Below, one piece after another: positions 9,795 through 20,099 of a stretch of DNA of 64,000 bases. The stretch covers positions 186,001-250,000 of the forward strand of contig VJWM01000019.1 of NCBI GenBank assembly GCA_010909165.1, written 5' to 3'. Position 1 is the stretch's first letter, and each line of letters begins with the position of its first letter. The translations under genes and the position numbers were made by a program. The notes under the pieces were generated by a model that was not told where the DNA came from, did not search any database, and was given only the letters and a program-made list of their open reading frames with translations. The DNA comes from Anthoceros angustus (lineage: Eukaryota > Streptophyta > Anthocerotopsida > Anthocerotales > Anthocerotaceae).

Positions 9795-11465
9795 TCCATG
9801 GCCATTGCTGATGCATGTCTAACGATGCATCTGTCTAACCCTAAAGCTACCGTGCCCTGTCCTGTACATCTTCATTCCACACACACACCGCGCCATAGAG
9901 CATTTGCCCCCTCCCTTCATAGAAGAACAAAGAAATGTCTATTACAATTCCCTTGGACGAAATTTTCCACTCATGACTTGGACTTGGTACTTGTACCATG
10001 ATGTATCTAAGCGAAGTGCACCAAGGACATCAACTTCGTCTAGGCACCCTATCTAATTGTGGATCTACATGCAGGACGCTTAATCATGGTATTTTTATAA
10101 ATATGTGTATTCCTTGAGCCATTTGGACCAGAAAAAATTATATAAGATTTATATAGTAAATGATGTGAAAAAAATTATGCAATCTCGGTTTATGTAGCAT
10201 ATATGAGGTAGATGATGAAGTTGGTCATTATGTAGTGTCTCACTTTGCAAATCCTGGGCTCAAATCTGGGCTAAGAAATAGCTTAGGCTTAAGTCTTAGA
10301 TATGCTCAAAACTTTTTTATTTTAGGGATTCCTCTTGTTTTTGCTATTTTGATAATATTTTCTTGTTGGAAAATTTTGATTAAATTTTTTATCGGTACTT
10401 AAATGGAGTGCCTAGATCATGACACATTTATAAGAACCCTTAGATGGGAACTTACATGAAGTGCCTAGACCATGGCACCATGAGATTCCTTACAGGCGTA
10501 TCCCATCCTATGGCACCAAATGGGTTCCTATGAAGTGCCTAGATTATGGCATGTATGGATTCTCTCCTTCAATGCATCACCGGGAAAATGGGAAATAGAT
10601 ACAAGGGCTCTCATATCATGTTGACAACCCTTGAGCGTGGGATAAGCAAGATTATAGAGCATGCAAGAGGAGTTGAGCAAAGCTTGAGAACTAAATTATA
10701 GAGCACACAAAATTAACTCAAATACATTGTTCAACATCTAACTCTAAATTATCAATTAGCTAACCCAACAGCTTATATAAGTAATGATTATTTCAATTAT
10801 GAATATTAAAGCATGTCCTGATAAAAAAAAATATTGATGGAAAAAAAATTATGGGAAAAACTCATCCTGCACAGGGCAACCAGGGGACCTGAGGGTTGAG
10901 GTGAAAATGAGCAATCAAGCTCCCTACCGGAAATCACCGACTGCACCTACGATGTCGTATGCGTGAAGAGTAAACGGCTGACAAACTACAGAGAAAAGGG
11001 AGGATGCGTTACCTGCTGTCGTCGATTTGTGGATAATCGCCGTGGAGAGGGCCCGTTGAAGAACAATTGAGACTCATTGCTTGAAGAACGCTGTGAATTA
11101 GGAAAGGGACTACCCCGCACCGTGCCTGCAGGCATGATAAGCCTTGGCGTAGGACTTGATGAATGTTTCGAAGTGCTTAGTAGCACCATACGCTTCAAGG
11201 GCGGGAATGAATTGGTGCTTGCATCCCACTATATTTTCTTGACTTTTGAGAGCCGCTCCGCGCCAGAAATTAGTATTAACATAGGCAGAGATAGTGTCAC
11301 GTCGGGTCAATGACCACCGTCATTGCTGGCCATGGTCATGGTATTGATCGACTTGTATGAAGAGTACATGTACTCAGCTCCCTCTAGGCCATGTAGCCAC
11401 TTTCACGAGCTATGGCGAACATGCCATCGCGGATGGCATCATGGGTGGCAATGCGATGACCCCAT
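9795..11465. repeat. Segment L, copy 1 (direct repeat with 13058-14760)
   Basis: About 1.67 kb starting in the dirigent 3 downstream flank. It contains a SINE-like minus-strand sequence (about 9944-10100), a tRNA-Val-like stretch (10205-10277), a variable run of 'gaagtgcctaga..atggca' motifs (10385-10550), AT-rich DNA, and a retroelement remnant on the minus strand. Copy 2 is nearly identical, with differences dominated by 1-4 base indels. Confidence 0.85.
10205..10277 (+). pseudogene. Degenerate tRNA-Val(CAC)-like sequence, possible SINE head
   Basis: Aligns along its full length with the intact tRNA-Val genes at 18.7 and 39.6 kb. The D-loop block agttggtcat is identical, the anticodon region keeps tctcac, and the B-box region (ggctcaaatctgggct) matches the tRNA's ggttcgaacccgggct mostly by C-to-T and G-to-A changes. 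The acceptor stem is lost, so it is not a working tRNA. The matching A- and B-box positions suggest either a tRNA pseudogene decayed by deamination or the head of a tRNA-derived SINE. Confidence 0.55.
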
Positions 11466-11480
11466 GGGCGAACAAGGTGT
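10990..11480 (-). pseudogene. Retroelement C-terminal domain remnant, copy 1
   Basis: On the minus strand, broken frames carry the pattern Phe-Ile-Pro...Ala-Leu-Glu-Ala-Tyr-Gly, then Lys-His-Phe-Glu-Thr-Phe-Ile, then a Val/Ser-rich ending. Upstream comes a block resembling His-Asp-Ala-Ile-Arg-Asp. I associate this order (HDxxRD ... DP ... KxKY ... FxPLxxETYG ... LQR) with a domain after the reverse transcriptase in some eukaryotic retroelements; this is from memory of the motif, not a search. The better preserved copy is at 14.3-14.8 kb. Confidence 0.35.
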
Positions 11481-12105
11481 ATTGCAGGTCATCGGCGATG
11501 AGCCGCATTCAAGGTTAAGAAGGAAGAAGCCACAAGCAAGAGCGGGCCAAGATATTCACAGTCCAGAGATATATGTCCCTTTGTGTGCTATCAAAATTCC
11601 TTGACGTAAATCTAGGCGAGCCTGTGCGTCAGTATGCGCAACAAAACAAGGCCCACTCGACATATGGTCTACATACCAAGCTGGAAACATGATTCTTTGG
11701 GAAAGCAGTCCACGAGCCTGCACACAATGGAACATAAGAAGAAGAAGAAGAAGAATTTTATTTAAGTCCACTAAGGACGAATTTCCGTCACGGGACTTGG
11801 TACTTACCAACTTGTACCTTGTGTGCCTAAGCTACTTGCACCAAGGGCATCCACTCCCTTTAGGCACCCCATCTAAGTACCGATCTAAGCTCAGGTTCTT
11901 ATAAATGTGTGTCCATAAGCAATGGAGAATGAGCACATCAACATGTTGTAGGGCAGATAGGCAGGGCAAACGGCAGACAACAATCTCGGTTCCCCATTCC
12001 GCTCAGGGCATCCGGGAGTCGCAGCAGCTATCCTCGCTCTGCAGACTCAGAATTGCCAATTAGGGCGTTCTTAAATACATTGTCCTAAGAATCGCCTTAA
12101 ATACA
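11466..12105. repeat. Segment S, copy 1
   Basis: First of three near-identical copies (others about 12372-13016 and 14761-15420). Each contains a SINE/LINE-tail-like element on the minus strand and ends at the P450 3' end or a fragment of it. Copies differ by short indels, for example around 11481-11500 compared with 14770-14800. Confidence 0.8.
11737..11912 (-). mobile_element. Short retroposon with (TTC)n tail, copy 1
   Basis: Read on the minus strand, about 175 bp ends in ...cttaaataaaattc followed by (ttc)n. The same ending (gacggaaat.cgtccttagtgg, then cttaaataaaattc, then ttc repeats) is found at the 3' end of the LINE at 19.27 kb. A shared 3' end and tail is typical of a SINE mobilised by its partner LINE. 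Copies recur at 12636 and 15036 because segment S is duplicated. I see no clear Pol III promoter at its 5' side, so a 5'-truncated LINE is the alternative. Confidence 0.5.
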
Positions 12106-12120
12106 GTGTCCTACTTTCGT

Positions 12121-12208
12121 GGCCAGTTGTGCGAAGAGATGGTGGGGCAGGCGAGGCGTCCCCATGGCCATGAGATGGTGCTTGAGGGGCATGTCATTCC
12201 ATACACCT
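12121..12208 (-). pseudogene. P450 3'-end fragment, copy 1
   Basis: 88 bp identical in type to the last coding part of P450 A (15421-15508) except for one lost G. It breaks off in catacacct, where the sequence changes to dirigent coding DNA. Confidence 0.85.
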
Positions 12209-12380
12209 TGCCTTTGTATGTGCATTTGAGGTCGGGGTTCCGCGCCCACGGAGGTGACGGTGGCGCTGTACAACAACACGTTCGGGTTCGGGGCGTTGCT
12301 GGTGGCGGACGACTACATCTCGGCCGGGAGCGACATCACCTCGGACGCTGTAGGGCGGGTGAAGGGGCTCAGGGCGAACA
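12200..12380 (+). pseudogene. Dirigent coding fragment embedded in duplicated DNA
   Basis: Matches the stretch of dirigents 2 and 3 from their Tyr-Thr-Leu strand to the Leu-Gly-Ala-Asn block. It is joined on the left to P450 3' DNA within catacacct and on the right to segment S within gggcgaaca. Both joints lie in 9 bases common to the two parents. It has no start or end of its own. Confidence 0.85.
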
Positions 12381-13016
12381 AGGTGTATTAAGTCATCGAT
12401 AGAGCCGCATTCAAGGTTAAGAAGGAAGAAGCCACAAGCAAGAGCGGGCCAAGATATTCACAGTCCGGATATATGTCCCTTTGTGTGCTATCAAAATTCC
12501 TTGACGTAAATCTAAAGCTGTCGCGTGAGTATGACGCAACAAAACAAGGCCCACTCGACATAGCGCTGGTCTACAAGCAAGCTGGAAACATGATTCTTTG
12601 GGAAAGCACTCCCTGGAGCACACAATGGAACATAAGAAGAAGAAGAAGAAGAATTTTATTTAAGTCCACTAAGGGACAATTTTCCGGGACTTGGTACTTA
12701 CCAACTTGTACCTTGTGTGCCTAAGCTACTTGCACCAAGGGCATCCACTCCCTTTAGGCACCCCATCTAAGTACCGATCTAAGCTCAGGTTCTTATAAAT
12801 GTGTGTCCATAAGCAATGGAGAATGAGCACATCAACATGTTGTAGGGCAGATAGGCAGGGCAAACGGCAGACAACAATCTCGGTTCCCCATTCCGCTCGC
12901 GGGGCATCCGGGAGTCGCAGCAGCTATCCTCGCTCTGCAGACTCAGAATTGCCAATTAGGGCGTTCTTAAATACATTGTCCTAAGAATCGCCTTAAATAC
13001 AGTGTCCTACTTTCGT
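12381..13016. repeat. Segment S, copy 2
   Basis: Second copy of segment S, beginning inside the gggcgaaca junction. It carries a second short retroposon with (TTC)n tail on the minus strand (12636-12810) and runs into another P450 3' fragment. Confidence 0.8.
12636..12810 (-). mobile_element. Short retroposon with (TTC)n tail, copy 2
   Basis: Duplicate of the element at 11737, with small indels near 12672-12690. It belongs to segment S copy 2 and is not an independent insertion. Confidence 0.5.
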
Positions 13017-13067
13017 GGCCAGTTGTGCGAAGAGATGGTGGGGCAGGCGAGGCGTCCCCATGGCCAT
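13017..13067 (-). pseudogene. P450 3'-end fragment, copy 2
   Basis: About 50 bp of the P450 A 3' coding end. It switches within ccatggccat (13058-13067) to the dirigent 3 downstream flank that opens segment L copy 2. Confidence 0.85.
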
Positions 13068-13463
13068 TGCTGATGCATGTCTAACGATGCATCTGTCTAA
13101 CCCTAAGCTACCGTGCCCTGTCCTGTACATCTTCATTCCACACACACACCGCGCCATAGAGCATTTGCCCCTCCTTCATAGAAGAACAAAGAAATGTCTA
13201 TTACAATTCCCTTGGACGAAATTTTCCACTCATGACTTGGACTTGGTACTTGTACCATGATGTATCTAAGCGAAGTGCACCAAGGACATCAACTTCGTCT
13301 AGGCACCCTATCTAATTGTGGATCTACATGCAGGACGCTTAATCATGGTATTTTTATAAATATGTGTATTCCTTGAGCCATTTGGACCAGAAAAAATTAT
13401 ATAAGATTTATATAGTAAATGATGTGAAAAAAATTATGCAATCTCGGTTTATGTAGCATATAT

Positions 13464-13536
13464 GAGGTAGATGATGAAGTTGGTCATTATGTAGTGTCTC
13501 ACTTTGCAAATCCTTGGCTCAAATCTGGGCTAAGAA
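13464..13536 (+). pseudogene. Degenerate tRNA-Val-like sequence, copy 2
   Basis: Copy of the tRNA-like stretch at 10205 inside segment L copy 2, with one base different in the B-box flank (ccttgg for cctggg). It was carried along by the segmental duplication. Confidence 0.5.
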
Positions 13537-14274
13537 ATAGCTTAGGCTTAAGTCTTAGATATGCTCAAAACTTTTTTATTTTAGGGATTCCTCTTGTTTT
13601 TGCTATTTTGATAATATTTTCTTGTTGGAAAATTTTGATTAAATTTTTTATCGGTACTTAAATGGAGTGCCTAGATCATGACACATTTATAAGAACCCTT
13701 AGATGGGAACTTACATGAAGTGCCTAGACCATGGCACCATGAGATTCCTTTACGGCGTGCCTATCCTATGGCACCAAATGGGTTCCTATATGAAGTGCCT
13801 AGATTATGGCATGTATACGGGATTCTCTCCTTCAATGCATCACCAGGAAAAATGGGAAATAGATACAATCAGAGGGCTCTCATATCATGTTGACAACCCT
13901 TGAGCGTGGGATAAGCAAGATTATAGAGCATGCAAGAGGAGTTGAGCAAAGCTTGAGAACTAAATTATAGAGCACACAAAATTAACTCAAATACATTGTT
14001 CGAACATCTAACTCTAAATTATCAATTAGCTAACCCAACAGCTTATATAAGTAATGATTATTTCAATTATGAATATTAAAGCATGTCCTGATAAAAAAAA
14101 ATATTGATGGAAAAAAAATTATGGGAAAAACTCATCCTGCACAGGGCAACCAGGGGACCTGAGGGTTGAGGTGAAAATGAGCAATCAAGCTCCCTACCGG
14201 AAATCACCGACTGCACCTACGATGTCGTATGCGTGAAGAGTAAGCGGTGACAAACTACGAGAAAGGGAGGATCG

Positions 14275-14760
14275 TTACTGTCGTCGATTTGTGGATAATC
14301 GCCGTGGAGAGGGCCCGTTGAAGAACAATTGAGACTCATTGCTTGAAGAACGCTGTGAATTAGGAAAGGGACTACCCCGCACCGTGCCTGCAGGCATGAT
14401 AAGCCTTGGCGTAGGACTTGATGAATGTTTCGAAGTGCTTAGCCAACGCACCATACGTTTCAAGGGCGAGCGGAATGAATTGGTGGCCTGCTTGCATCCC
14501 ACTATATTTCTTGACTTTTGAGAGCCGCTTGCCCAAATGACAGACGTTAGTAATGTAGGAGGTAGATAGTGTCACGTGCCGGGTCAATGACCACCACGTC
14601 CGCTGCTGAAAACGCCATGGCTGAGGTATTGATCGACTTGTATGAAGAGTACATGTACTCAGCTCCCTCTAGGCCATGTAGCCACTTTCACGAGCTATGG
14701 CGAACATGCCATCGCGGATGGCATCATGGGTGGCAATGCGATGACCCCATGGGCGAACAA
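14275..14760 (-). pseudogene. Retroelement C-terminal domain remnant, copy 2
   Basis: Better preserved than copy 1. The minus-strand frame at 14372-14587 reads Lys-Lys-Tyr, then Gln-Phe-Ile-Pro-Leu-Ala-Leu-Glu-Thr-Tyr-Gly, then Lys-His-Phe-Glu-Thr-Phe-Ile-Lys. A frame on its 5' side (ending near 14669) has Thr-His-Asp-Ala-Ile-Arg-Asp, and the linking DNA encodes an Asp-Pro-Ala-Arg block. The Asp...Glu spacing would fit a PD-(D/E)XK-like nuclease fold, but this is inference. No intact frame remains. Confidence 0.4.
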
Positions 14761-15420
14761 GGTGTATTCTGGAGTCATCGACGATAGAGCCGCATTCGAA
14801 GGTTAAGAAGGAAGAAGCCACAAGCAAGAGCAGGCCAAGATATTCACAGGTCCAGATATATGTCCCTTTGTGTGCTATCAAAATTCCTTGACGTAAATCT
14901 AGGCGAGCCTGTGCAGTCAGAGTATGACTGCAACAAAACAAGGCCCACTCGACATAGCGCTGGTCTACATACCAAGCTCTGGAAACATGATTGCTGGGAA
15001 AGCAGTCCCTGGAGCCTGCACACAATGGAACATAAGAAGAAGAAGAAGAAGAATTTTATTTAAGTCCACTAAGGACGAATTTCCGTCACGGGACTTGGTA
15101 CTTACCAACTTGTACCTTGTGTGCCTAAGCTACTTGCACCAAGGGCATCCACTCCCTTTAGGCACCCCATCTAAGTACCGATCTAAGCTCAGGTTCTTAT
15201 AAATGTGTGTCCATAAGCAATGGAGAATGAGCACATCAACATGTTGTAGGGCAGATAGGCAGGGCAAACGGCAGACAACAATCTCGGTTCCCCATTCCGC
15301 TCGCGGGGCATCCGGGAGTCGCAGCAGCTATCCTCGCTCTGCAGACTCAGAATTGCCAATTAGGGCGTTCTTAAATACATTGTCCTAAGAATCGCCTTAA
15401 ATACAGTGTCCTACTTTCGT
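14761..15420. repeat. Segment S, copy 3 (probably ancestral)
   Basis: Contiguous with the complete P450 A 3' end, so it is the likely source of copies 1 and 2. It ends at 15420, where homology with the right inverted arm begins. Confidence 0.75.
15036..15210 (-). mobile_element. Short retroposon with (TTC)n tail, copy 3
   Basis: Third copy, in the probably ancestral segment S. Read on the minus strand it ends in cttaaataaaattc and ttc repeats. The insertion preceded the duplications. Confidence 0.5.
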
Positions 15421-17427
15421 GGCCAGTTGTGCGAAGAGATGGTGGGGCAGGCGAGGCGTCCCCATGGCCATGAGATGGTGCTTGAGGGGGCATGTCATTC
15501 CATACACCTCTGTCAAGTCGACTTTGGCTCCAGGTGGACAGGCCCAGTCGAAGCATTGGATGAGCCTTGCTACTCCCAGGAGCACAATGAGGGTGCCGAG
15601 CGCGGCACCGGGACACCCTCGTCTTCCTCCTCCGAATACTGCAATTCTGAACTCGGGGTCTTTCAAATCGGGGTTGGCTTGCGATGCAAAGCGCTCAGGA
15701 TGGAATTGCTCCGGATTGTCCCACACGTCAGGGTTGCGGCCCAGTCCAAAAACATTCACCAGCACCGTGGTCCCTTTTGGAACATCATACCCACCTACCT
15801 GCGACGTCGACCACCATGCGCAATGACGAAATCGGTTTGCAAATTTCAGGAGATCAAGCAAGCTCAGGTTGTTAGTAGGTACCTGAGTGGCGACCATGGA
15901 AAAGTGCGGCACGACGAAGGGGCCAGAAGGATGCAATCGTTGAGCCTCCTTTACCACGCATCGCAAGTAGTGCAACTCCATCACATCCGATTCCTCCACC
16001 AGCCTGTGCGTGCCTACCTTGTCGTCGATCTCGCTCTGCGCTTTCTTCAGAATGTTAGGGTTGAGCAGGAGCTCGGCCATGACGTACTCGCTTGACACGG
16101 ACGACGTGTCGGTGCCAGCAGCAATCATGTCCTGGCAAGCACATGTGCACAGGACACTCATGAATCCTGTACAGGCGTTAGCAGCTGGGACAACTTTCAC
16201 GCTCTGTTACAAATGATGATTCAGAAGAGGTGAGGCAAGCAAAGCTTTACATGAAGGATCCCTTGACGGCTGTGTCGGACAGGGGTGCTCTTCTTCTTGC
16301 TTTCCGTTGGTGGAAGCTAACAGCAGGTCCACGAAGTCCTGTGGCTCGCTTCCAGGATTTTGTTTCTGGAGCTGCCGTCGCTTCTCGATGATGCCGTTAT
16401 ACATGTCGTCTACTTGTTTCCTAATTGCTCGCATCTGCTTCTCGTAGCCCTGTAGAACGTGTGCAACACGATCAGCCCTGGCACGATATGCACATTTGCA
16501 CCAGGTACGTATGGAAGGGAGTCGTGACGATTGCCTTGAAATCCAAAGGGCTAGCAGCTTACCTGCAAGTCGAACCTCCGCAGGTACGGCAGATAATCGG
16601 AGATGTTGATTGCTCCCATGAGCTGGAAGGATTTGTGAAGCATCTTCAGAATGTCCGGCTCTTGGGAGCCTGTCTCGGTTATCGGATTCCCTGGCAGTAG
16701 CTCTTGCTGAAGAGCATCCGGGTGATGATGTTCATGGCACAGCCTCCAAGCGTGATCTGCAGGTCTGTCACCTTGCCAGTTTGGTAGTTCTCCCAAATTC
16801 TTTGCACCATGATGTCCGCCTCCTCTCTTCTCGACGTTGCGAATAATTCCAGACGCCTGACACTCAGATGGGAAATCTGTGATATGAACACGGTGCTCTC
16901 GACAACGAATCACATGATTTGAATCGCAGAGATGTTGAACATATATGTTCACTTTGCCCAAACCTGGGAGTCAAGAGCTGAACGCAAATCCGCCTGGCCT
17001 TCCTCCACGCAGGTCCGTAAGGCGCCATGGCGATGTCATTGAACTCGTAGGCGAAATATTCGGCAGCCACAGTGGGAGCTCTGGATGCGAAGACATGATC
17101 CTGCGTCTTGAGGATCTCCTTGGCGATGTGTGGGGAGCAGGTGGTCAAGGTAGGCCTGGCGCCGAGCCGGAGGAACACAACTGGTCCGTATTTCCGATTG
17201 AGCTCCGCAAGTGCTCGGTGCGGATCGGATCCCAGCTGGAACAGATTGCCTACAATCGGGAGGCCTGGTGGACCTGGAGGAGATGGAGAGTCGGCTGCTG
17301 CTCCCTCCTGGCGGAGCTTGGAGCAGATCTGAAACCATAGCTTGGCGATGTTGCGCTGGCGGAGCAGCATACACAGATGGCAGGCCACCAACAGCAATCC
17401 CAAGGCGATTGTGAACATGCTTGCCAT
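15397..17427 (-). pseudogene. Cytochrome P450 A (A-type, CYP71 clan), left inverted arm
   Basis: Five exons can be laid out by comparison with P450 D: 17427-16964, 16856-16563, 16449-16251, 16131-15883, 15798-15397, all with GT-AG introns. Visible are an N-terminal membrane helix, the Pro-Pro-Gly-Pro-Pro-Gly hinge, the I-helix Ala-Gly-Thr-Asp-Thr-Ser-Ser, Lys-Glu-Ala-Gln-Arg (ExxR), His-Pro-Glu-Arg-Phe, and the haem loop Phe-Gly-Gly-Gly-Arg-Arg-Gly-Cys-Pro-Gly. Exons 1, 4 and 5 are clean. Exon 2 has a one-base loss near 16693 that is also present in copy B. Exon 3 lacks about five bases near 16265-16295. The C-terminus is altered: after Leu-Ala-Thr the frame enters segment S DNA and ends with a different short tail. 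The enzyme would be an ER-anchored monooxygenase of unknown substrate. Confidence 0.85.
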
Positions 17428-18723
17428 CCTTGCAATTTGTGCGAGCTGAACACTGAGCTGAATACTTGTTTGAACACAAGCATGGCTGATGTTGAAGCCA
17501 GGACAATGCTGAAACCTGGACTAGAATACTTAAGCAACTTGGAAGCATGCCTGCGGGCCTGGGGAAGAAGGACAATCCTAAATGTGAACAGGCTGGTGTC
17601 TGACACTGCCTCAGGCTCCCACTACAATGGAATCCGATCAAAAGCTGTTTGAGGCAGTAGGTGCGGAGGCAGCCTCATTGTACATCATGGTCCTAGGCTC
17701 CAGCCTGGGTGATGCCTGACCCTCAGTTCGGACGGTGACTCCTACCAGATCCACAGACAAAAGTGCTACCAACCAGCAGGCTTGCACGGGTGCAAGATAT
17801 CTTTCATCAACCTTCAAGGCGTGCGTACGTGCATTGCATACCTATGTATGGTTTTACTTTCAAGGCTCTTTCACAGAAGGTGCTGAGGAAAGACCGAGAG
17901 CTTCAAGTTGACAGGCTCACATTACTCCAGATGTTCAGGATCCCATGAGTGCAACTCTCGACAGCCCAGATGCGCCAGCTCTCAGTTTCTAGCTACTGGC
18001 AAGCTGTTTGGAATACAGGGTTGGGAAAGGTGAAGCCCACACACTATCTAAGTCCTCGTTCCAAAGCCCATCCCATCCCATCCAGCTTCCATTACCTGCG
18101 GCCCGCTTAGTACTTAGTACTAGGTAGTCTAGATACCGACTCTGGAAGTACTGAAATGAAAGCAGGAACCTGCAAGATTGCATCCTGACTCACACTTACT
18201 TACATTTTAGCTTGACCATGGGTTACTGATTGATGTGTGGAGAGGAGAGTCTCAGAAAAATAGACTTCCATGCTCTCACTGCAAACACGCATGGCGATTT
18301 ATATATTTTAGCCAAGGGCCCATTTGTGGGTTGTTCTCCACCGCCTTGTGTGGATGGGACATCCATCTTTGCTTATTTTATAAAGTTTTTATTCTTTTCC
18401 ATGTATATATTTATATAAGTACTTTGTATCGCCCTGTGGGTGTTTTTGATACAGGTTGGAAAATGTTACCAAAGCTCTTCAACAAAAATAAAATGCTTGT
18501 TCTCCACCGCCTTGTGTGGATGGGACTCCTCACCTTTGCTTATTTTATAAAGTCTCTTTCATTTATATGTTTGTTTAGGTACTTTGTATCGCCATGGTCG
18601 GCAATGGAAAATGTAACCCAAGTTCTCCAACAAGAAAATGGAAAATGTTACCCAAGTTCAATAACCAGAATAATAAAATTTGGCCATAATGCTTGAAACA
18701 GATCTGTCGTAGATAAGAGTGTT
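17428..18723. other. P450 A 5' flank
   Basis: Shared with 39639-40934 in the other arm. It holds the presumed P450 promoter. It also holds two copies of a roughly 165 bp unit (about 18330-18475 and 18496-18610) that includes 'ccgccttgtgtggatggga' and 'tactttgtatcgcc'. No gene is seen. Confidence 0.6.
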
Positions 18724-18797
18724 TGTCTGAGCCCGGGTTCGAACCGGGGACCTCTAGTGTGTGAGACTAGCGTGATGACCAACTACACCACCCAGAC
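18724..18797 (-). tRNA. tRNA-Val(CAC): tRNA-Val (anticodon CAC), left arm
   Basis: A complete cloverleaf can be drawn on the minus strand. The acceptor stem gtctggg pairs with ctcagac (one G-T). The D arm contains agttggtc. The anticodon stem ctagt/actag encloses the loop ctcacac with anticodon CAC. The T arm is cccgg-ttcgaac-ccggg, and the discriminator base is A. No intron, and CCA is not encoded, as usual for a nuclear plant tRNA. Identical to the copy at 39565. Confidence 0.95.
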
Positions 18798-18864
18798 TTG
18801 GTGACCGACTGAAGGGCAATAAGATTTATATTTACAACACAATGCACGCCGCGCCCCTCCTCAG

Positions 18865-18985
18865 TCTCATAGGAACTGATCCAGAACGCCCGCCAGCGTG
18901 CCCAGTTGGCAGCAGCAAGCTTCGCCTTCGCCACGGGCGGGGTGAAAAGATCGTAGTAGAAGGTGAGCGCCCCGAGATTTGTCTT
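18865..18985 (-). pseudogene. Dirigent 3'-end remnant, left arm
   Basis: The minus strand encodes Leu-Thr-Phe-Tyr-Tyr-Asp-Leu-Phe-Thr-Pro-Pro-Val-Ala-Lys, then Leu-Ala-Ala-Ala-Asn-Trp, matching the C-terminus of dirigent 3. Upstream dirigent sequence is missing, so only the last strand of a lost gene remains beside the tRNA. Confidence 0.75.
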
Positions 18986-19379
18986 TATTCGCATTTTTGT
19001 GAGATTTCGATGCTTGTGATGCTTGATCCCTGTTGTTGTGTGGTGAGGCGGGCATCTGGAATGCTCTGACTTCAGCGTCTGAGAACGCCACCGGACGCCC
19101 CAGATGCGTGCACAAAGTCGTCACGCTGGAGCACTCCTTGGGAGGGCGATTTTGAGGAGGACGGCGGCGCCTCCTCGCCCGCTCTCGCGCCCACGGACGC
19201 CAGCCCCGGCAGCCTTCCTTGGCTCGACGGGGGGCATCACAGCTTTGGAGGCGTGCCCCGCGCAGAGGAAGAAGAAGAAGAAGAAGAATTTTATTTAAGT
19301 CCACTAAGGACGGATTTCCGTCATGGGAATGAATTGTCATACATACAAAGAAGGTATTATGAAAATTAACCGCTATTCG

Positions 19380-19620
19380 AACTGCCCGAGAACTAGTGAC
19401 GTGAACCATTATGTAATGTCGTATGTTGAACTCTTGAAAATGTTGAGTCCGCTTCTCCCACATTTGCTTTAGGCAAACACCCATGTAAATAGGATCGTGA
19501 AAAGAGAAAAAGCGAAGTGAAGATCGTGTTGTAAATAGAGGATAAAATTTCAATATCTTCATAGATGTAGAGGAACACAAAGTGTTCTTCGCCCACCCCT
19601 GCATAACCCGCAAATTGACT
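19380..19620 (-). pseudogene. LINE 1 C-terminal region after reverse transcriptase
   Basis: Contains Glu-Glu-His-Phe-Val-Phe-Leu...Ile-Tyr-Glu-Asp-Ile, the same motif as LINE 2 near 32.66 kb. It corresponds to the zinc-finger-like 'HxxxxCPxY' region that commonly follows the reverse transcriptase of LINEs. Frameshifted. Confidence 0.6.
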
Positions 19621-20099
19621 CCTTTGGTGGCTTAGGACGAGCCATCTATCCGTCTCAATCCTAAGACGGTGAGACCCGACACCTAAGATGACCTATAATC
19701 ATCCTTAGTTTGAAAGACACAAAAGAGGGAGCACTGGTTTCCTAATTGGATAAAATACGAAACACTGTTTATAAGTGTCAAGCCTAGGGATAAGGGAGAG
19801 AGGAGACCAAGTATAGGACAAGTATGTAGTCTGCAAATCAAGGCGGATGGACTTATTTGGAGGAGGTGGCAAGAACTGGAAAAGGGGATGGGCCGGAAGA
19901 CTCTCGGGACAAAATCCAAATTTCTGCAGCCATGAGCAAGATTGCGCATACCAACAAGTCTTATCTCCCGAGACGGCTAATTTTCGGGAGGACTGAAAAG
20001 CAAGAAGGAGGTATGAGGGAGGGGAGGTAGGATGATCCGAATGAGCTTCTTCCAATGAACAGAGGCGGTAGAAGAAGTTAGTCAAGCGAAATAGACCAT

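Larger units (their letters stand above)
13058..14760. repeat. Segment L, copy 2
   Basis: Direct repeat of 9795-11465 with the same internal order: SINE-like sequence, tRNA-Val-like stretch, GAAGTGCCTAGA motifs, AT-rich part, retroelement remnant. Differences are mostly small indels; near 14240-14280 several 1-4 base losses occur within 50 bp. Confidence 0.85.
15421..19145. repeat. Left arm of large inverted duplication
   Basis: 3.7 kb whose reverse complement matches 39208-42948 almost perfectly. Both arms carry P450, about 1.4 kb of 5' flank, tRNA-Val and a dirigent 3' remnant in the same order. A few base substitutions exist (Thr/Met and Gln/Glu differences in the P450) besides small indels. 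Homology stops after cttgggaggg; the expected continuation is found at 36108, beyond a 17 kb block of mobile elements. Confidence 0.92.

Noticed and set aside
9944-10100. Independent gene in the dirigent 3 downstream flank
   Set aside because: Matches the body of the short retroposon on the minus strand. No frame is conserved between copies.
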